Shown: positions 31,942 through 41,622, numbered from the stretch's first letter. The stretch: 64,000 bases of DNA from an uncultured Collinsella sp. (GCA_900757205.1 CAAENA010000090.1:8575-72574), one strand, 5' to 3'. Numbers and translations: made by a program. Notes: generated by a model not told the origin, from the sequence alone.

Positions 31942-34323
31942 CTACAGATCCAACGCCTTCTTCGCGGCATCGACCGGGTCGCCATCCATGTAGAACACCG
32001 GGCTCAACCCCGAGATAATCTCGGAGGAAACGCTCTGCAGGCCCGCGATGGCGCTCAGCGGCAATATCACGCGCTTGGCGCCGGCGTTTTTGGCCACGCG
32101 CATAATGTCCTCGAGCCCGCGGATCTCGTCCATAGAGCCCGACATGCGCAAGATTCCCGGAACCGCCAGCGCGGACATCACCGGGCGGTTACACGCCGCA
32201 GAGCAAAGGCCCACAAACTCGGCAAGCGAAACTTCCTCGGACAGGCCCTTGCTCTGCAGGTCGTTGTAGAACAGCAGATAATCCTTGGAGCCAATGTGCA
32301 TGCCCGGCGCCACACGGTTCGCCAGGTTCACAAAGTTGTCGAACGCGGCCTCCAGCGTATCGCGCACCGGCTTGTTAAAGGCAACGCCCTCGTGCTTAAA
32401 CTTGCACTCGCCGGCAACGGCCTTGTTCTCCAGCTTGTACACGGCAACCTCGCCGCCCTGCGACCTACCCACACCAAACACGTGACCGGACAGCAACGGG
32501 CCATCGGGAATCAACGTATCCTCGGACTGCTCGGGCACGCGCACCACGTGCACGTCCTGCGGATTATCGGCATCCATATAGCCCAGGTTGACGTCGATAA
32601 ACTCGACGCCCGCCATAATCTTGAGCTGCTCCTTTACGCGACGACGGCCCTCGATGGCGTAGTCCAGCAGCCAGCGCACGTCGTCCTTGTCCATAGCCTC
32701 GTCGGGGAACAGCAGCTTGGCCAGGCCGCTAAAGGACTTGCGCACGGCAATCTCGTCACGTTTGTTAAAGTCGCTGTTAAAGCGGAAGTAGCGGTCGATA
32801 TGATGCGTAAAGTCCTTGCGGCGCATCTCCTTGCAAAACTCCGACAGGCAGTCGGTGATTAAGCCGTAATGCCCGGTCAGCAGGCTCGAGCGCATCTTGG
32901 GAATCTCCCAGCCCGGCAGGTAATAGTGGATACGGTCGAAGAAGGCCGAATCGTTGTTAAACTCCGGCGGGAACGGATCAAACAGGTGCGTGGTCTTAAG
33001 GACGTTTTGCACGGTGTCGTTGATGTTGCCCTCAAAGACCATGGAGGCATCGGCGTTAATCTGGTCGCGGCCGCGCGCGTAGCTGCCACTCGCCATATAG
33101 TCCTTCATAATCTGCACGGCGTTGGTGTCCTTAAAGCGCATGCCGGCGACCTCGTCGAACGTCACGCAATCCCAATGGCCCACCAAGCCCACGCGATCGG
33201 CGCGCATGGAGTTCATACGGCCGAACAAGTTGGCCGTGGTGGTCTGGCCGCCCGAAAGCAAGATGGCATAGGGCGAGACCTCTTTGTAGATATGGCTCTT
33301 GCCGGTGCCACGGGGACCCAACTCGCACAGATTGTAATTGCGCTCGATCAGCGGCACCATGCGCTCGATAAAGTGCAGGCGCTCCTTCTCCGAAAGCTCG
33401 CTGGGCTCATAGCCGGCAGAGCGCAGCAGCATGTTGAGCCACTCGTCGCGCGAGAAATACTGGCGCTCGTCGATCATGGCCTCCAGGTCCAGGTTGGGCA
33501 TCTGGATAGGCGTGAGCGACGCCACGCTAAACGGAGAGTCCTCGGGTCCGCGCTTTTTGCGCTTGGCCTTGGAACGGCGCGGCGCATCGTCGCCAAAGAC
33601 CTCCATGCCAAACTCGTCTTCCTCTTCCATGGGATGACGATACTCGATGCTCATGATGCACCAAATGCCGCCCTGCAGAATCTTGGAGTAGTCGCGCACG
33701 TACTCGGCCGGCATCACAAACGGCTCAATGGTCAGATTGGCAAACGACGCCACGTAGATGTCTTTGTATTCGTCGAGCTTGGCCGTCACCTTATCGATAA
33801 TGGTAAAGCGACCCAGCTCGCGAATCTTGGACTTGATGCGCTCGGACTCGTCGGGACGCACGTAGTTATCGGTGAGGATCTTGCGGATGCGCTCCAGGCC
33901 CTCTGCCACGGCATCCTCGTCATCGGTTGAGCAGTACATGCCCAGCAGGTACTCCAGCACAAAGGTGGGCACGTTGGCGCCACGCTTCATAAGGGCCGTG
34001 AGGTCCTTGCGCACGATCTTGCCGCCAAAGTGCTCGAGCAGCTTGCCGTCCAGTCCATCCATATCGTAGCCGTCGTCCTCGGGAGCCTCGGCCACGGCTT
34101 GGGCATAGCCATCGGTCGAGGATTCGTCCTCGGCGGGCGCCACGACCTCAGCGGGCGCAGCGGTCTCCATCGGCTCCGGGACAGGCGCAGCGGCCACGGC
34201 CTCTGCGGCAGCCTCAGCCTCCGGGGCAGGCACGGCCTCCCCTGCAGGCACCGCAGCCCGCACGGGCGTATTCACATCAATCGAGGGAACTTCCCATAGA
34301 TCGTCGTCATGGCTATCAAACAT
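31942..34323 (-). CDS. brxL: BREX system Lon-like ATPase/protease-fold protein BrxL
   Basis: The last core gene of a type 1 BREX operon. The 793-residue product has an unusual N-terminal extension of about 85 residues (Ala/Pro/Glu-rich, disordered). The conserved protein begins near LDGKLLEHFGGKIVRKDLT, and the AAA+ part has LCELGPRGTGKSHIYKEVSP (Walker A near residue 342), CVTFDEVAGMRF (Walker B-like) and VFEGNIN. A C-terminal Lon-protease-like region follows (ISGLSPVFYMDGDPVDAAKKAL). In BREX, BrxL is a DNA-binding AAA+ ring needed for phage restriction. The ATG at 34323 follows AGGAG with 8-base spacing, starting 11 bases after the pglZ stop. Confidence 0.95.
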   Translation of the reverse strand: MFDSHDDDLWEVPSIDVNTPVRAAVPAGEAVPAPEAEAAAEAVAAAPVPEPMETAAPAEVVAPAEDESSTDGYAQAVAEAPEDDGYDMDGLDGKLLEHFGGKIVRKDLTALMKRGANVPTFVLEYLLGMYCSTDDEDAVAEGLERIRKILTDNYVRPDESERIKSKIRELGRFTIIDKVTAKLDEYKDIYVASFANLTIEPFVMPAEYVRDYSKILQGGIWCIMSIEYRHPMEEEDEFGMEVFGDDAPRRSKAKRKKRGPEDSPFSVASLTPIQMPNLDLEAMIDERQYFSRDEWLNMLLRSAGYEPSELSEKERLHFIERMVPLIERNYNLCELGPRGTGKSHIYKEVSPYAILLSGGQTTTANLFGRMNSMRADRVGLVGHWDCVTFDEVAGMRFKDTNAVQIMKDYMASGSYARGRDQINADASMVFEGNINDTVQNVLKTTHLFDPFPPEFNNDSAFFDRIHYYLPGWEIPKMRSSLLTGHYGLITDCLSEFCKEMRRKDFTHHIDRYFRFNSDFNKRDEIAVRKSFSGLAKLLFPDEAMDKDDVRWLLDYAIEGRRRVKEQLKIMAGVEFIDVNLGYMDADNPQDVHVVRVPEQSEDTLIPDGPLLSGHVFGVGRSQGGEVAVYKLENKAVAGECKFKHEGVAFNKPVRDTLEAAFDNFVNLANRVAPGMHIGSKDYLLFYNDLQSKGLSEEVSLAEFVGLCSAACNRPVMSALAVPGILRMSGSMDEIRGLEDIMRVAKNAGAKRVILPLSAIAGLQSVSSEIISGLSPVFYMDGDPVDAAKKALDL

Positions 34324-34334
34324 AGGGCACACTC

Positions 34335-37043
34335 CTAAAAACCAAAGTCAGCAACAGGGGCAAACGAAACAGCGATGGTGTACGTCTCGCGCCAAACGAT
34401 CTTGCCCGTCTCACGTTCGCGGCAGACCAGATAGTACGGATCCTTGGCCGAGAACCCATTGGCCGCATGCAGCGCAAACTTGGCATGCACCACGCGATCC
34501 TGCGAGTTTGCAGAGACCTTGTTGGCATGCGCTTTGACCGTATCGCTCACCTCGTTGCCGCTTGCATCGGTAAACACCAGCTCGTACTCGCACGGCAAGA
34601 CCTTACCTTGGGCAGGTTCTTCCTGGATCAAGTTGACCGAGAAGAGCGAGTTGGTCACTCGACGTCCCTCACTCAGTACGCGCAGCGTCGCTGCGCGCGT
34701 ATCGACAAAGTCCTTGGAACCCGAGCGCGCACGCCAAAATCCGATAACGGGCACGCAAAGCTCCTGCAGGCTCATGCCGCCATGGACGTAGTTGTTAGTA
34801 CCGCCGGGACGCCTAAAGTGCACGTTCTCGCGCGGGGCAAACCCCTCAAAGCCGGCGCACAAACGTCCCATGTTAACATTAACAAACACCCCACGCACCT
34901 CGTCCGAAAGCTCGCCCACGGCCTCGTTGGGCACCACCAGATGACGCTTGCCGTACATGACGGGAGCGTCAAGGACGGGAAGGTCCGGCTTGCCGAGCAT
35001 CTGGCACTCGCTGAGCTCCCGACGCGTGTAGATAAAGCCGTGGTCCGCCGTTATAACAACACGCGCACCCAGGGCGTCGGTGCACACGCGACGCGCCAAC
35101 GCAGCAAGTTCCTCCACGGTGTCCGCACAGGCATCGAAGACGTCATCCTGCGTAGCGGCCTTCTCGCCCGTAGCATCGATCTTGTTGTGGTAGAGATAAA
35201 CGAGCTTAGAGTCCTTGAGCAGTGCCTTGCGCTCGGTTCCCGCCATGTTGAGGTATGCGCTCGAGCGCAAAGCGCGGGCCGTAGACTCAACGTGGGCAAG
35301 CACGGCCTCGCGCTGCGGAGTCGTTGCGGTGGGCATGCCGTCAGCCAGCACGAACGCGCCATCCGTTGCAAGCTTAAGCGCCTGGTGTGGCAGCAGCGCG
35401 GGCATGCCCACCTCGGTAATGGAGGGAAAGACCGCCTGCATACTAGAGACCTTGACATTGCCGCCGCGCTCGCGCTCGAGCAGCGCCGCAACGTCGCGGG
35501 CCACCTCATAGCGCAGCGCGTCGCTCACGATAACGACTATCGTTTTGGCAGAGCCCACAAAGGTGGGCAGTACATGCCAGTAGAACTCATCCTGCCGTGC
35601 AGGGCCATCGATGTAGCCGCAATCGGCCCACTCCCCTTGCGCAGCGGTCGCCCAGCAGGCATTGGCGTCGGTCAAGAACCAGTTGCTGTAGAGATTCTCC
35701 GCCCAGTCCACTACGGCTCGGGCAGGTTCCTCGAGCACATCGCACTCGACGGAACGTGCCCGCAAATACGCGGTGCACATATGGCGATAGGCAGCGTCCA
35801 TGACATACCAATCGGACGTGTAGGCATCCCATACCTGCTGGGGTTGCGCCAGATGGAACCCGCCAGCGTGTGCCTGCCTAAATGCGCACATATCGGCCAC
35901 AGCGGCAAGCAGGTCAAAGTAGCTCTCAACGCGACGGTACCAGCTTAGGTCGCAACGACGCGCCGCAAAGGTGCGCGCGTCCTCAACACGGTCCGCGCCC
36001 TGGGCAAACGAGCAGAACAGCTGCGAGAGCACGGCCTCATTGACGCACGGGAACACGTCGAGCGAGGCCAGCACATCGATCGGCAGGGCCTCAAACCGTG
36101 CAAAGAGCCCACGGGCATCCTCGACCAAACGGCAAATCTCAAATAAATCCTCGCTCGATGCCTGGGCATCGGCGGCCTGATCCCACGTACGCACCGCTTC
36201 AAGGCAATAGGGGCCGTAGGCGGGAGCCACATAGCTCTCGAGCCCCTTGAGCGCTCCCTCGGGAAGCACGGTGGATGCCGCCGTGATGAGCACATGGGAT
36301 GCCAGCGCAAGCAGCGAATCACGCTCATACAGCGGGCCCTCAAACCCATAGCAACGCACGATGAAGGCAGAGAGGGCATCGCGCACGCAGTACTTGTCCG
36401 CCAACTCGGCCAGCGCCTCGGGACCCTCGTGCAGCAGCGTGGTCATGCAGCCGCGCAGTACAAACGCGGGCCGCGCGTCGCCCGGCTCTTTACCGCCAAA
36501 GATCACCGTAAGGATTCCAAGCTCGATATCGGATGCGCCCGAGGCATGCGGAACACACACAGCGAACTTCGCGCAGCGGGTCTTGGCATCAAAGAACGCC
36601 TTGTGCTCGCGAAGGCCCTCGCGCACGGCGTCGATATTCTCGATACCCAGCCGATCGGCCAGAAGCGAAAGATAGTCAGCCTGGAACCGATCGGCATACA
36701 GCTCAACATCGGCAAGCCAATCGCCCTCAAGCCTGCCGCGCGGGCAACGGCGATACAGCAAGATATCGTTCGCAAGGTCATCGCGGTTAATGAGCTTCTT
36801 GACGGCAAACATGCGGCCCTCGCAGGCCTCAACAAACCGCACCGGACGCTCAAAGTTACCGTGAGCAGGCATAACGCCGCCATCGGTCCCCGCGCCGTCG
36901 AAACCCTCGGCAGCCAATCGCTCAAACTCAGAGGCAAACTCGCCGTCCGCATCGTGCCAAACCACCACACGACGCGGCACGCATGCGGGCAACGGTTGCA
37001 AAAACCGCAGCTTGAGCTGTTCTTCTACATCGATCTTGGGCAT
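34335..37043 (-). CDS. pglZ: BREX-1 phosphatase-like protein PglZ
   Basis: The 902-residue product matches BREX type 1 PglZ. The N-terminal domain begins PKIDVEEQLKLRF and contains VVVWHDADGEFASEFE. The alkaline-phosphatase-superfamily core carries VVIVSDALRYEVARDVA near residue 503, MQAVFPSITEVGMPALLPH and VVITADHGFIYTRRELSE. PglZ is essential for BREX methylation and defence; its enzymatic action is not fully settled. The ATG at 37043 follows AAGGATATTC. The gene starts 23 bases after the stop of the pglX C-terminal part and is followed closely by brxL, so these are co-transcribed. Confidence 0.96.
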   Translation of the reverse strand: MPKIDVEEQLKLRFLQPLPACVPRRVVVWHDADGEFASEFERLAAEGFDGAGTDGGVMPAHGNFERPVRFVEACEGRMFAVKKLINRDDLANDILLYRRCPRGRLEGDWLADVELYADRFQADYLSLLADRLGIENIDAVREGLREHKAFFDAKTRCAKFAVCVPHASGASDIELGILTVIFGGKEPGDARPAFVLRGCMTTLLHEGPEALAELADKYCVRDALSAFIVRCYGFEGPLYERDSLLALASHVLITAASTVLPEGALKGLESYVAPAYGPYCLEAVRTWDQAADAQASSEDLFEICRLVEDARGLFARFEALPIDVLASLDVFPCVNEAVLSQLFCSFAQGADRVEDARTFAARRCDLSWYRRVESYFDLLAAVADMCAFRQAHAGGFHLAQPQQVWDAYTSDWYVMDAAYRHMCTAYLRARSVECDVLEEPARAVVDWAENLYSNWFLTDANACWATAAQGEWADCGYIDGPARQDEFYWHVLPTFVGSAKTIVVIVSDALRYEVARDVAALLERERGGNVKVSSMQAVFPSITEVGMPALLPHQALKLATDGAFVLADGMPTATTPQREAVLAHVESTARALRSSAYLNMAGTERKALLKDSKLVYLYHNKIDATGEKAATQDDVFDACADTVEELAALARRVCTDALGARVVITADHGFIYTRRELSECQMLGKPDLPVLDAPVMYGKRHLVVPNEAVGELSDEVRGVFVNVNMGRLCAGFEGFAPRENVHFRRPGGTNNYVHGGMSLQELCVPVIGFWRARSGSKDFVDTRAATLRVLSEGRRVTNSLFSVNLIQEEPAQGKVLPCEYELVFTDASGNEVSDTVKAHANKVSANSQDRVVHAKFALHAANGFSAKDPYYLVCRERETGKIVWRETYTIAVSFAPVADFGF

Positions 37044-37066
37044 GAATATCCTTACCGTATCTGCAG

Positions 37067-38035
37067 TTACTTAATCTTTGCCAGCACATCCTGAAACTTG
37101 GCGTAGTTGACCTTGACGCCGTCATCCAGGTCGATCTTAATCATCTGGTCTGCCAAGTGGTGCAGCTTCTCCTCGAAGGCAATAGTCTCTTTGAGCTGGT
37201 CGTTGAGCTTTTTGACGCGCTTATCCAAACGCACGCGCTCGCCGCGCTCGGCGGTGGCAAGGGCATCGTTGGCGTAGCCGATCTGGGCACGGTAACGCTC
37301 CTGCTGCTCGTGCACATAGTCGGTGCGGATGCGAGCCAGCAAGTCGGGCTGATAGCGATGCATGTAGACAAGGCACTTAAAGCCATTTTTCTTGCCACTG
37401 TCGAACAGCCAGTAAATGGGGCGTTTCTTATAGGTCTGGCAGTGGTCCTTATAGAAGTCCTTCAAAAAGTAGGTACGGATTACCTCGCGCGAGGTACCCT
37501 TGCCGCCGAGTGCCTCGGCAATAAAGGCCAGGTTCTGCTCAAGCGTCTCCTCACCATACACAGTGCGCACAAAGTCGATAAAGTAGCGCACGATGTCGTC
37601 GTCAAAGTACTCGTCGTCGGTAATCGGCAGCACGTTGTCGCTATCGGGCATAAAGGTCACATGCGTGGGATCGGGCATCTTGGCCCGATAGTCGTCGACC
37701 GTGGCACCCTGATCGGCCAGGACCAAGCCATCCACGTCCAGCGAGTAGCGGCCAAACATGCAACCCACGGCATAGCTTATGAGCGAGGTAATCTCGTCGC
37801 GCTTGGTGCGCACGTATTTGTTGCCCTTATAGCTCTCGGGAATCTCGTCAGCAGTGTCGAAGATGCACGCCACCGAGACGTACTTATCCTCGACCTCGAT
37901 GGGCACCTCCCCCTCCATGTTGTAGATCTTGGCAAAGATTCGGTTGAGCTCCTCCTCGTTAGCGCGAAGCTGCTCAAACCTCTCGTTGACCTCGGCCTTG
38001 CGGGCCTCGTATTTATCTTGAAGTAAAGTGGCCAT
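37067..38035 (-). CDS. pglX: PglX C-terminal part as a separate gene (split BREX methyltransferase)
   Basis: The 322-residue product corresponds to the C-terminal domain of full-length PglX. It begins near QDKYEARKAEVNERFEQL and carries EEELNRIFAKIYNMEGEVP, SYAVGCMFGRYSLDVDGL, the conserved ITDDEYFDDDIVRYFIDFVR, KDHCQTYKKRPIYWLFDSGK and DLDDGVKVNYAKFQ. In typical PglX this follows directly after a DWDSFETSWDFKRHPL segment, which is exactly where the upstream pglX part (39124-41622) ends. It has its own start: ATG at 38035 with GAAAGGACGGCCC upstream; a GTG 18 codons earlier is possible. 832 plus 322 residues add up to the usual full length, so nothing seems lost. The two halves may form one functional enzyme, or this may be a remnant. 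Confidence 0.9.
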   Translation of the reverse strand: MATLLQDKYEARKAEVNERFEQLRANEEELNRIFAKIYNMEGEVPIEVEDKYVSVACIFDTADEIPESYKGNKYVRTKRDEITSLISYAVGCMFGRYSLDVDGLVLADQGATVDDYRAKMPDPTHVTFMPDSDNVLPITDDEYFDDDIVRYFIDFVRTVYGEETLEQNLAFIAEALGGKGTSREVIRTYFLKDFYKDHCQTYKKRPIYWLFDSGKKNGFKCLVYMHRYQPDLLARIRTDYVHEQQERYRAQIGYANDALATAERGERVRLDKRVKKLNDQLKETIAFEEKLHHLADQMIKIDLDDGVKVNYAKFQDVLAKIK

Positions 38036-38336
38036 AGTGGGCCGTCCTTTCGATCTGAGAGCCCAATAAAAGGGCATTGCGTTAGCCACAAATCTTTACC
38101 GCAAATTATCTAGGACACTAGAACGATCTCTAGCGTTACGGAAATAATCGTAAATACGAGATAATGCAGCGAGATGCCCCCTTCCTTCCCTCCCTCTTCA
38201 TTGCGACATGCATGGCAATAAAATGGACCATTTATTGATAAGGTATTATTCAAGTCAAAATTCAAGAATGGAATGTCACTCGACGAAGCCAGGCAGAACG
38301 GGAAGAATGTGCGCTGCCAATCCACCTAATTGTTCA
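38036..38336. other. AT-rich gap between the membrane-protein gene and pglX C-terminal part
   Basis: There is no recognised gene. A 71-codon frame on the minus strand (38325-38110, GTG start) with a Cys pair (FYCHACRN) and a hydrophobic C terminus starts 11 bases after the membrane-protein stop, but it lacks a clear ribosome binding site. The final ~60 bases hold the leader of the C-terminal pglX part. Confidence 0.4.
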
Positions 38337-39113
38337 TTACCTAATCGCTAAATAAATAACAGCAGGAATTGAAGCGCAAACGAGTATGCTGTAATAAGCG
38401 AGCGAAGACTCAGCGGATATCTTACTTTCAAACAAAGGAATCGAATAAACCACTTGAAGAATTGCAGGCAAAAAAAGAATGCAAACAATTCCTATGCACA
38501 AAATAGGTTTGTAGAAAATACCACGTTTATTATGCGATATTTCCGGTGTAGGAGACTTGAACTGAAGGCACTCTTTAAGTTGTTGCTCAACCTTATTCAT
38601 GAGATCATCAATAGATTTATCTGAGACTAGTAGATGACGAAAGGGGATCGATTCATCAAGCTCCGCCTCCGAAGAAAGCGGAGCTTCCTTCAAAATATCT
38701 CGGTGATAATGAGCCGTGGCTTCTTCTTTCGTAAAGCCTTTCAACTCCATTAAGTATTGGATGTTATTCCCCTCCTCCTCTTCGGATTTGGTTAACGCCT
38801 CTTCAAAACTGTCTAGGCATTTATTAAAGGTACTCATAAATTTCGCAACATCACTAGATAATGCCTTGTTACCAGCAATTGCCAAATCGATGGCAATTGG
38901 CATTAGCTTCTCAGCGGCATTTCTATTCTTTCTCAAAGGAATAGAGTCTTTCAAATCAGTCAATAAAATGTAAAGATCTCTACAGGCGGACAGATGTTTA
39001 TCTAGAGCAACTTTGCGTTTTTCGTAACCGAAAGCCAGCCATGCAGCAATGAAAACAGCAACCAGACTGAAAAATGAGCTAAGAAACTCAGCGGCAGAGA
39101 AATCCAGATTCAT
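38337..39113 (-). CDS. Membrane protein with central coiled-coil region inserted within pglX
   Basis: The 258-residue product is not recognised. An N-terminal membrane helix (about residues 10-29, SSFFSLVAVFIAAWLAFGYE) is followed by about 170 cytoplasmic residues, largely helical and charged (KSEEEEGNN; DLMNKVEQQLKECLQF). Two further helices lie at about 202-222 and 238-257. The ATG at 39113 has AAAGGAGCTCTC, and this site overlaps the end of the upstream pglX part, so the two are translationally coupled. The gene is clearly AT-rich, like the specificity region just upstream. Membrane proteins with such layouts are common effectors in phage defence, so an effector linked to this BREX is a possible role, by inference only. 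Confidence 0.8.
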   Translation of the reverse strand: MNLDFSAAEFLSSFFSLVAVFIAAWLAFGYEKRKVALDKHLSACRDLYILLTDLKDSIPLRKNRNAAEKLMPIAIDLAIAGNKALSSDVAKFMSTFNKCLDSFEEALTKSEEEEGNNIQYLMELKGFTKEEATAHYHRDILKEAPLSSEAELDESIPFRHLLVSDKSIDDLMNKVEQQLKECLQFKSPTPEISHNKRGIFYKPILCIGIVCILFLPAILQVVYSIPLFESKISAESSLAYYSILVCASIPAVIYLAIR

Positions 39114-39123
39114 GAGAGCTCCT

Positions 39124-41622
39124 TTAAATTAGAGGATGACGTTTGAAATCCCAAGAGGTTTCAAATGAGTCCCAGTCATTTTTGGATTCATGTCTCAACG
39201 CTCTCACTATATTGATTATTTCATTCTGTTGATTGCAATCAGAGGGCTTCACTATCGGTATTCGTGCGACATCTCCGACATTGAAATTAAGCGATGGAGA
39301 AAGTAGTGACATAAAAAACAATGCAATTGAACTATTCGCAATCCCCTGAATTAATGCAAGCATCGACTCATTCGTATAGAGACAATTTCCAGCATGTTCA
39401 GGCAAATAACCAGAAGATACGTATCTAGTTGAGAAAGCACCGCTTGATATAGAGCTCCAGGTCACAGCCGGTAGAAAATAGAACTGTCTATTTTTGATAT
39501 GCGCTCCTGAAAACTCTATTAATTCAGCGCCATCATGTTCCCAAAAAATTACATCCTCATTATTTCCAAACCATTTGCGGAACTGACCGCCAGAAGTACA
39601 TGGGAGCCACTTCGCCTTACTCTCTCGAGCCTCCTTATGTGACTGAATTTCATCATCAAAATCTATAAGCCCTATCTCCCACCAGGAACGCATAAAACGC
39701 TTGTTGTCTCTAGTTACCATTCCCTGCTTAGGTTGAGCAAAGTTTGACAGGCTAGGCAAGGAAGCCATGTTTTTGACCGCAGCGTCCGAAATCCAGTAGG
39801 CGATAGGGGTGCCGGGGATTTGCTTGAAGGCCTCGGCGTCGCGGCGGTAGAACCAGCCGCAGTCGAGGTTTTCGATCGCCTCGAGCAGCTTGAGGCGCTT
39901 CGCCTCGCTGCCGTTGATGTCGACGAGGCGAACGTAGGCGCCCCCGCATGCCGCGCGGCCGTTGTAGATGACGTCGGCGGTTACGTTAACGACCTCGCCG
40001 CCGATGGCGTCGAATGCGCGGGGGCCGAGGTGTACCATCGAGGCGATCGTCTTGCCGTCGATGAGCGAGGAGCGCATCTTCTCGAAGCTGCCCAGGAACA
40101 TCCAGCTCTGCATGGTGACCATTGCCGTGTAGCCGCGATCCCCGGCAAGGCTGAAACCGCGCTCGATAAAGCACGTGCACAGGTCGCTCTTCACGTCGGG
40201 GTAGTTCTTCTTGACCCACTTGCTCATGAAGGGGTTAAAGCTGCTACTGCCCATATACGGAGGATTCGCAACGGTGCAGGTAAAACGACGGGACAGCTTC
40301 TCGCAGATGGCAGCAGCGCTTTCGAGCTTAGTTTTGGCCGTAGCGGCAAAAAGGTCATCGGAACAACTCGCGGCGGCAGCCTTGAGCTCGTCGATCTCGT
40401 CCTCTGAAGGATTGAGCAGCGAGCCGATCTCGCCCAAATGACTCAGCTCCTCGGCGAGCTTCTTGTTACCCGGCAGCTCGTCCTCCCCTAGCGGGATGCT
40501 CGAGAGCACGGTAACGTCGGCGCGAACGCCACGCCTAAAGAAGCGACGGTCGTGCTCGCGGGCGCACATGGCAAGCGCCAGCTCCGCGATCTGTGCCGCG
40601 CGGGAATCGATTTCCATACCTGCAAGGTTTTTAGTAAGAATGAGCTCGGGAATCTCGCGCTCACGATAGCCACGCTCTTCGTACATATGAAAGATCAGCT
40701 CAAACGCATAGACCAGGATATGGCCCGAGCCACATGCGGGGTCACAGAGGGTTATCTCCTCGGGGCTCGAGATGCGGATGAAGTCCTCATGCTCAGTATC
40801 GGGCTCGATGTAATATTTCATGCGCTCGCGTAGCGAACTCCCCGGATTGTTGAGCATCCACAGACGGCCGAGCGAGTTCTCGACCATATAGCGCACGATC
40901 CACTCGGGGGTGAAGAGCTGCGTGGCGGGCGCGATGTCCGCCGCCGCTGCCTTGCGCTTGGACTTGAAGAACTCGTCTTTAACGTCGGCATTGTAGTACT
41001 GATACATCCAGCCCAGAACGGTCACGCCCTCGCGCCAGTCCTCGTCAGTGAGGACGGCATTGAGTTTGCCCACCACACTGTCGGCCATCATGAGGCCCTG
41101 GGGCAACAGCAACTCCATGGCTCCGCCCACGCGCTCAAAGACACCCGGCAGGCAATCGGCAAGCTCCTCGCACTGAGCCACAAACAGGTAGCGCCACAGC
41201 GGCTCATCCAAGCCCGCCATCTTGAGCTCGGCTATGCGATCGGTATCGGCCGTCGCTATCTCCACGTCCAGCGCGTTCTCCACGGCCTCGCTGCCATGGC
41301 TGCCGTCCGCACGACTTAGCATGCGCATACGGCTGGGGAGCCATCCGCGTGCATCCATGAAGCGAATGGCCACGAGGCGGTTGAACCAGGTGTAGGCCGC
41401 TCGGTCGCGCAGCGCCTCGTGACCCACCTCTGCCTGCATGCGCAGTAGTTCGTCGCGTTGCTCAATCTCAGCCGGACTTAGGGGCAGGCCGTTGACGGTC
41501 TCGGACCCAACGGGCGCGGGCGCAGGTTCGGTGATGCCGTAGCGCACCATCTGCGCCTCCACGCCTTTGATGAGCTCCGTACGGGCCCAGGTGCAGAAGC
41601 TCTTAAGAGCAGAATCGTTCAT
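39124..41622 (-). CDS. pglX: PglX N-terminal part: BREX-1 adenine-specific DNA methyltransferase, split
   Basis: The 832-residue product covers the N-terminal and methyltransferase domains of BREX type 1 PglX. Motif I is DPACGSGH (Asp at 294), followed by LAGMEIDSRAAQIAELAL, and the catalytic motif IV is NPPY (453-456) in TCTVANPPYMGSSSF. These mark an N6-adenine methyltransferase that modifies self DNA. From about residue 618 the DNA turns AT-rich and encodes the variable specificity region (QPKQGMVTRDNKRFMRSWW ... LNFNVGDVARIPI). It ends DWDSFETSWDFKRHPLI, where full-length relatives continue into the C-terminal domain that here is a separate gene at 37067. The ATG at 41622 follows AAAGGCTCATCAACC, 66 bases after brxC. 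Confidence 0.93.
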   Translation of the reverse strand: MNDSALKSFCTWARTELIKGVEAQMVRYGITEPAPAPVGSETVNGLPLSPAEIEQRDELLRMQAEVGHEALRDRAAYTWFNRLVAIRFMDARGWLPSRMRMLSRADGSHGSEAVENALDVEIATADTDRIAELKMAGLDEPLWRYLFVAQCEELADCLPGVFERVGGAMELLLPQGLMMADSVVGKLNAVLTDEDWREGVTVLGWMYQYYNADVKDEFFKSKRKAAAADIAPATQLFTPEWIVRYMVENSLGRLWMLNNPGSSLRERMKYYIEPDTEHEDFIRISSPEEITLCDPACGSGHILVYAFELIFHMYEERGYREREIPELILTKNLAGMEIDSRAAQIAELALAMCAREHDRRFFRRGVRADVTVLSSIPLGEDELPGNKKLAEELSHLGEIGSLLNPSEDEIDELKAAAASCSDDLFAATAKTKLESAAAICEKLSRRFTCTVANPPYMGSSSFNPFMSKWVKKNYPDVKSDLCTCFIERGFSLAGDRGYTAMVTMQSWMFLGSFEKMRSSLIDGKTIASMVHLGPRAFDAIGGEVVNVTADVIYNGRAACGGAYVRLVDINGSEAKRLKLLEAIENLDCGWFYRRDAEAFKQIPGTPIAYWISDAAVKNMASLPSLSNFAQPKQGMVTRDNKRFMRSWWEIGLIDFDDEIQSHKEARESKAKWLPCTSGGQFRKWFGNNEDVIFWEHDGAELIEFSGAHIKNRQFYFLPAVTWSSISSGAFSTRYVSSGYLPEHAGNCLYTNESMLALIQGIANSSIALFFMSLLSPSLNFNVGDVARIPIVKPSDCNQQNEIINIVRALRHESKNDWDSFETSWDFKRHPLI

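Noticed and set aside
38110..38325. 71-codon minus-strand frame in the gap between the two late pglX-region genes
   Set aside because: It has no ribosome binding site and no recognisable similarity. It is mentioned only as part of the gap.
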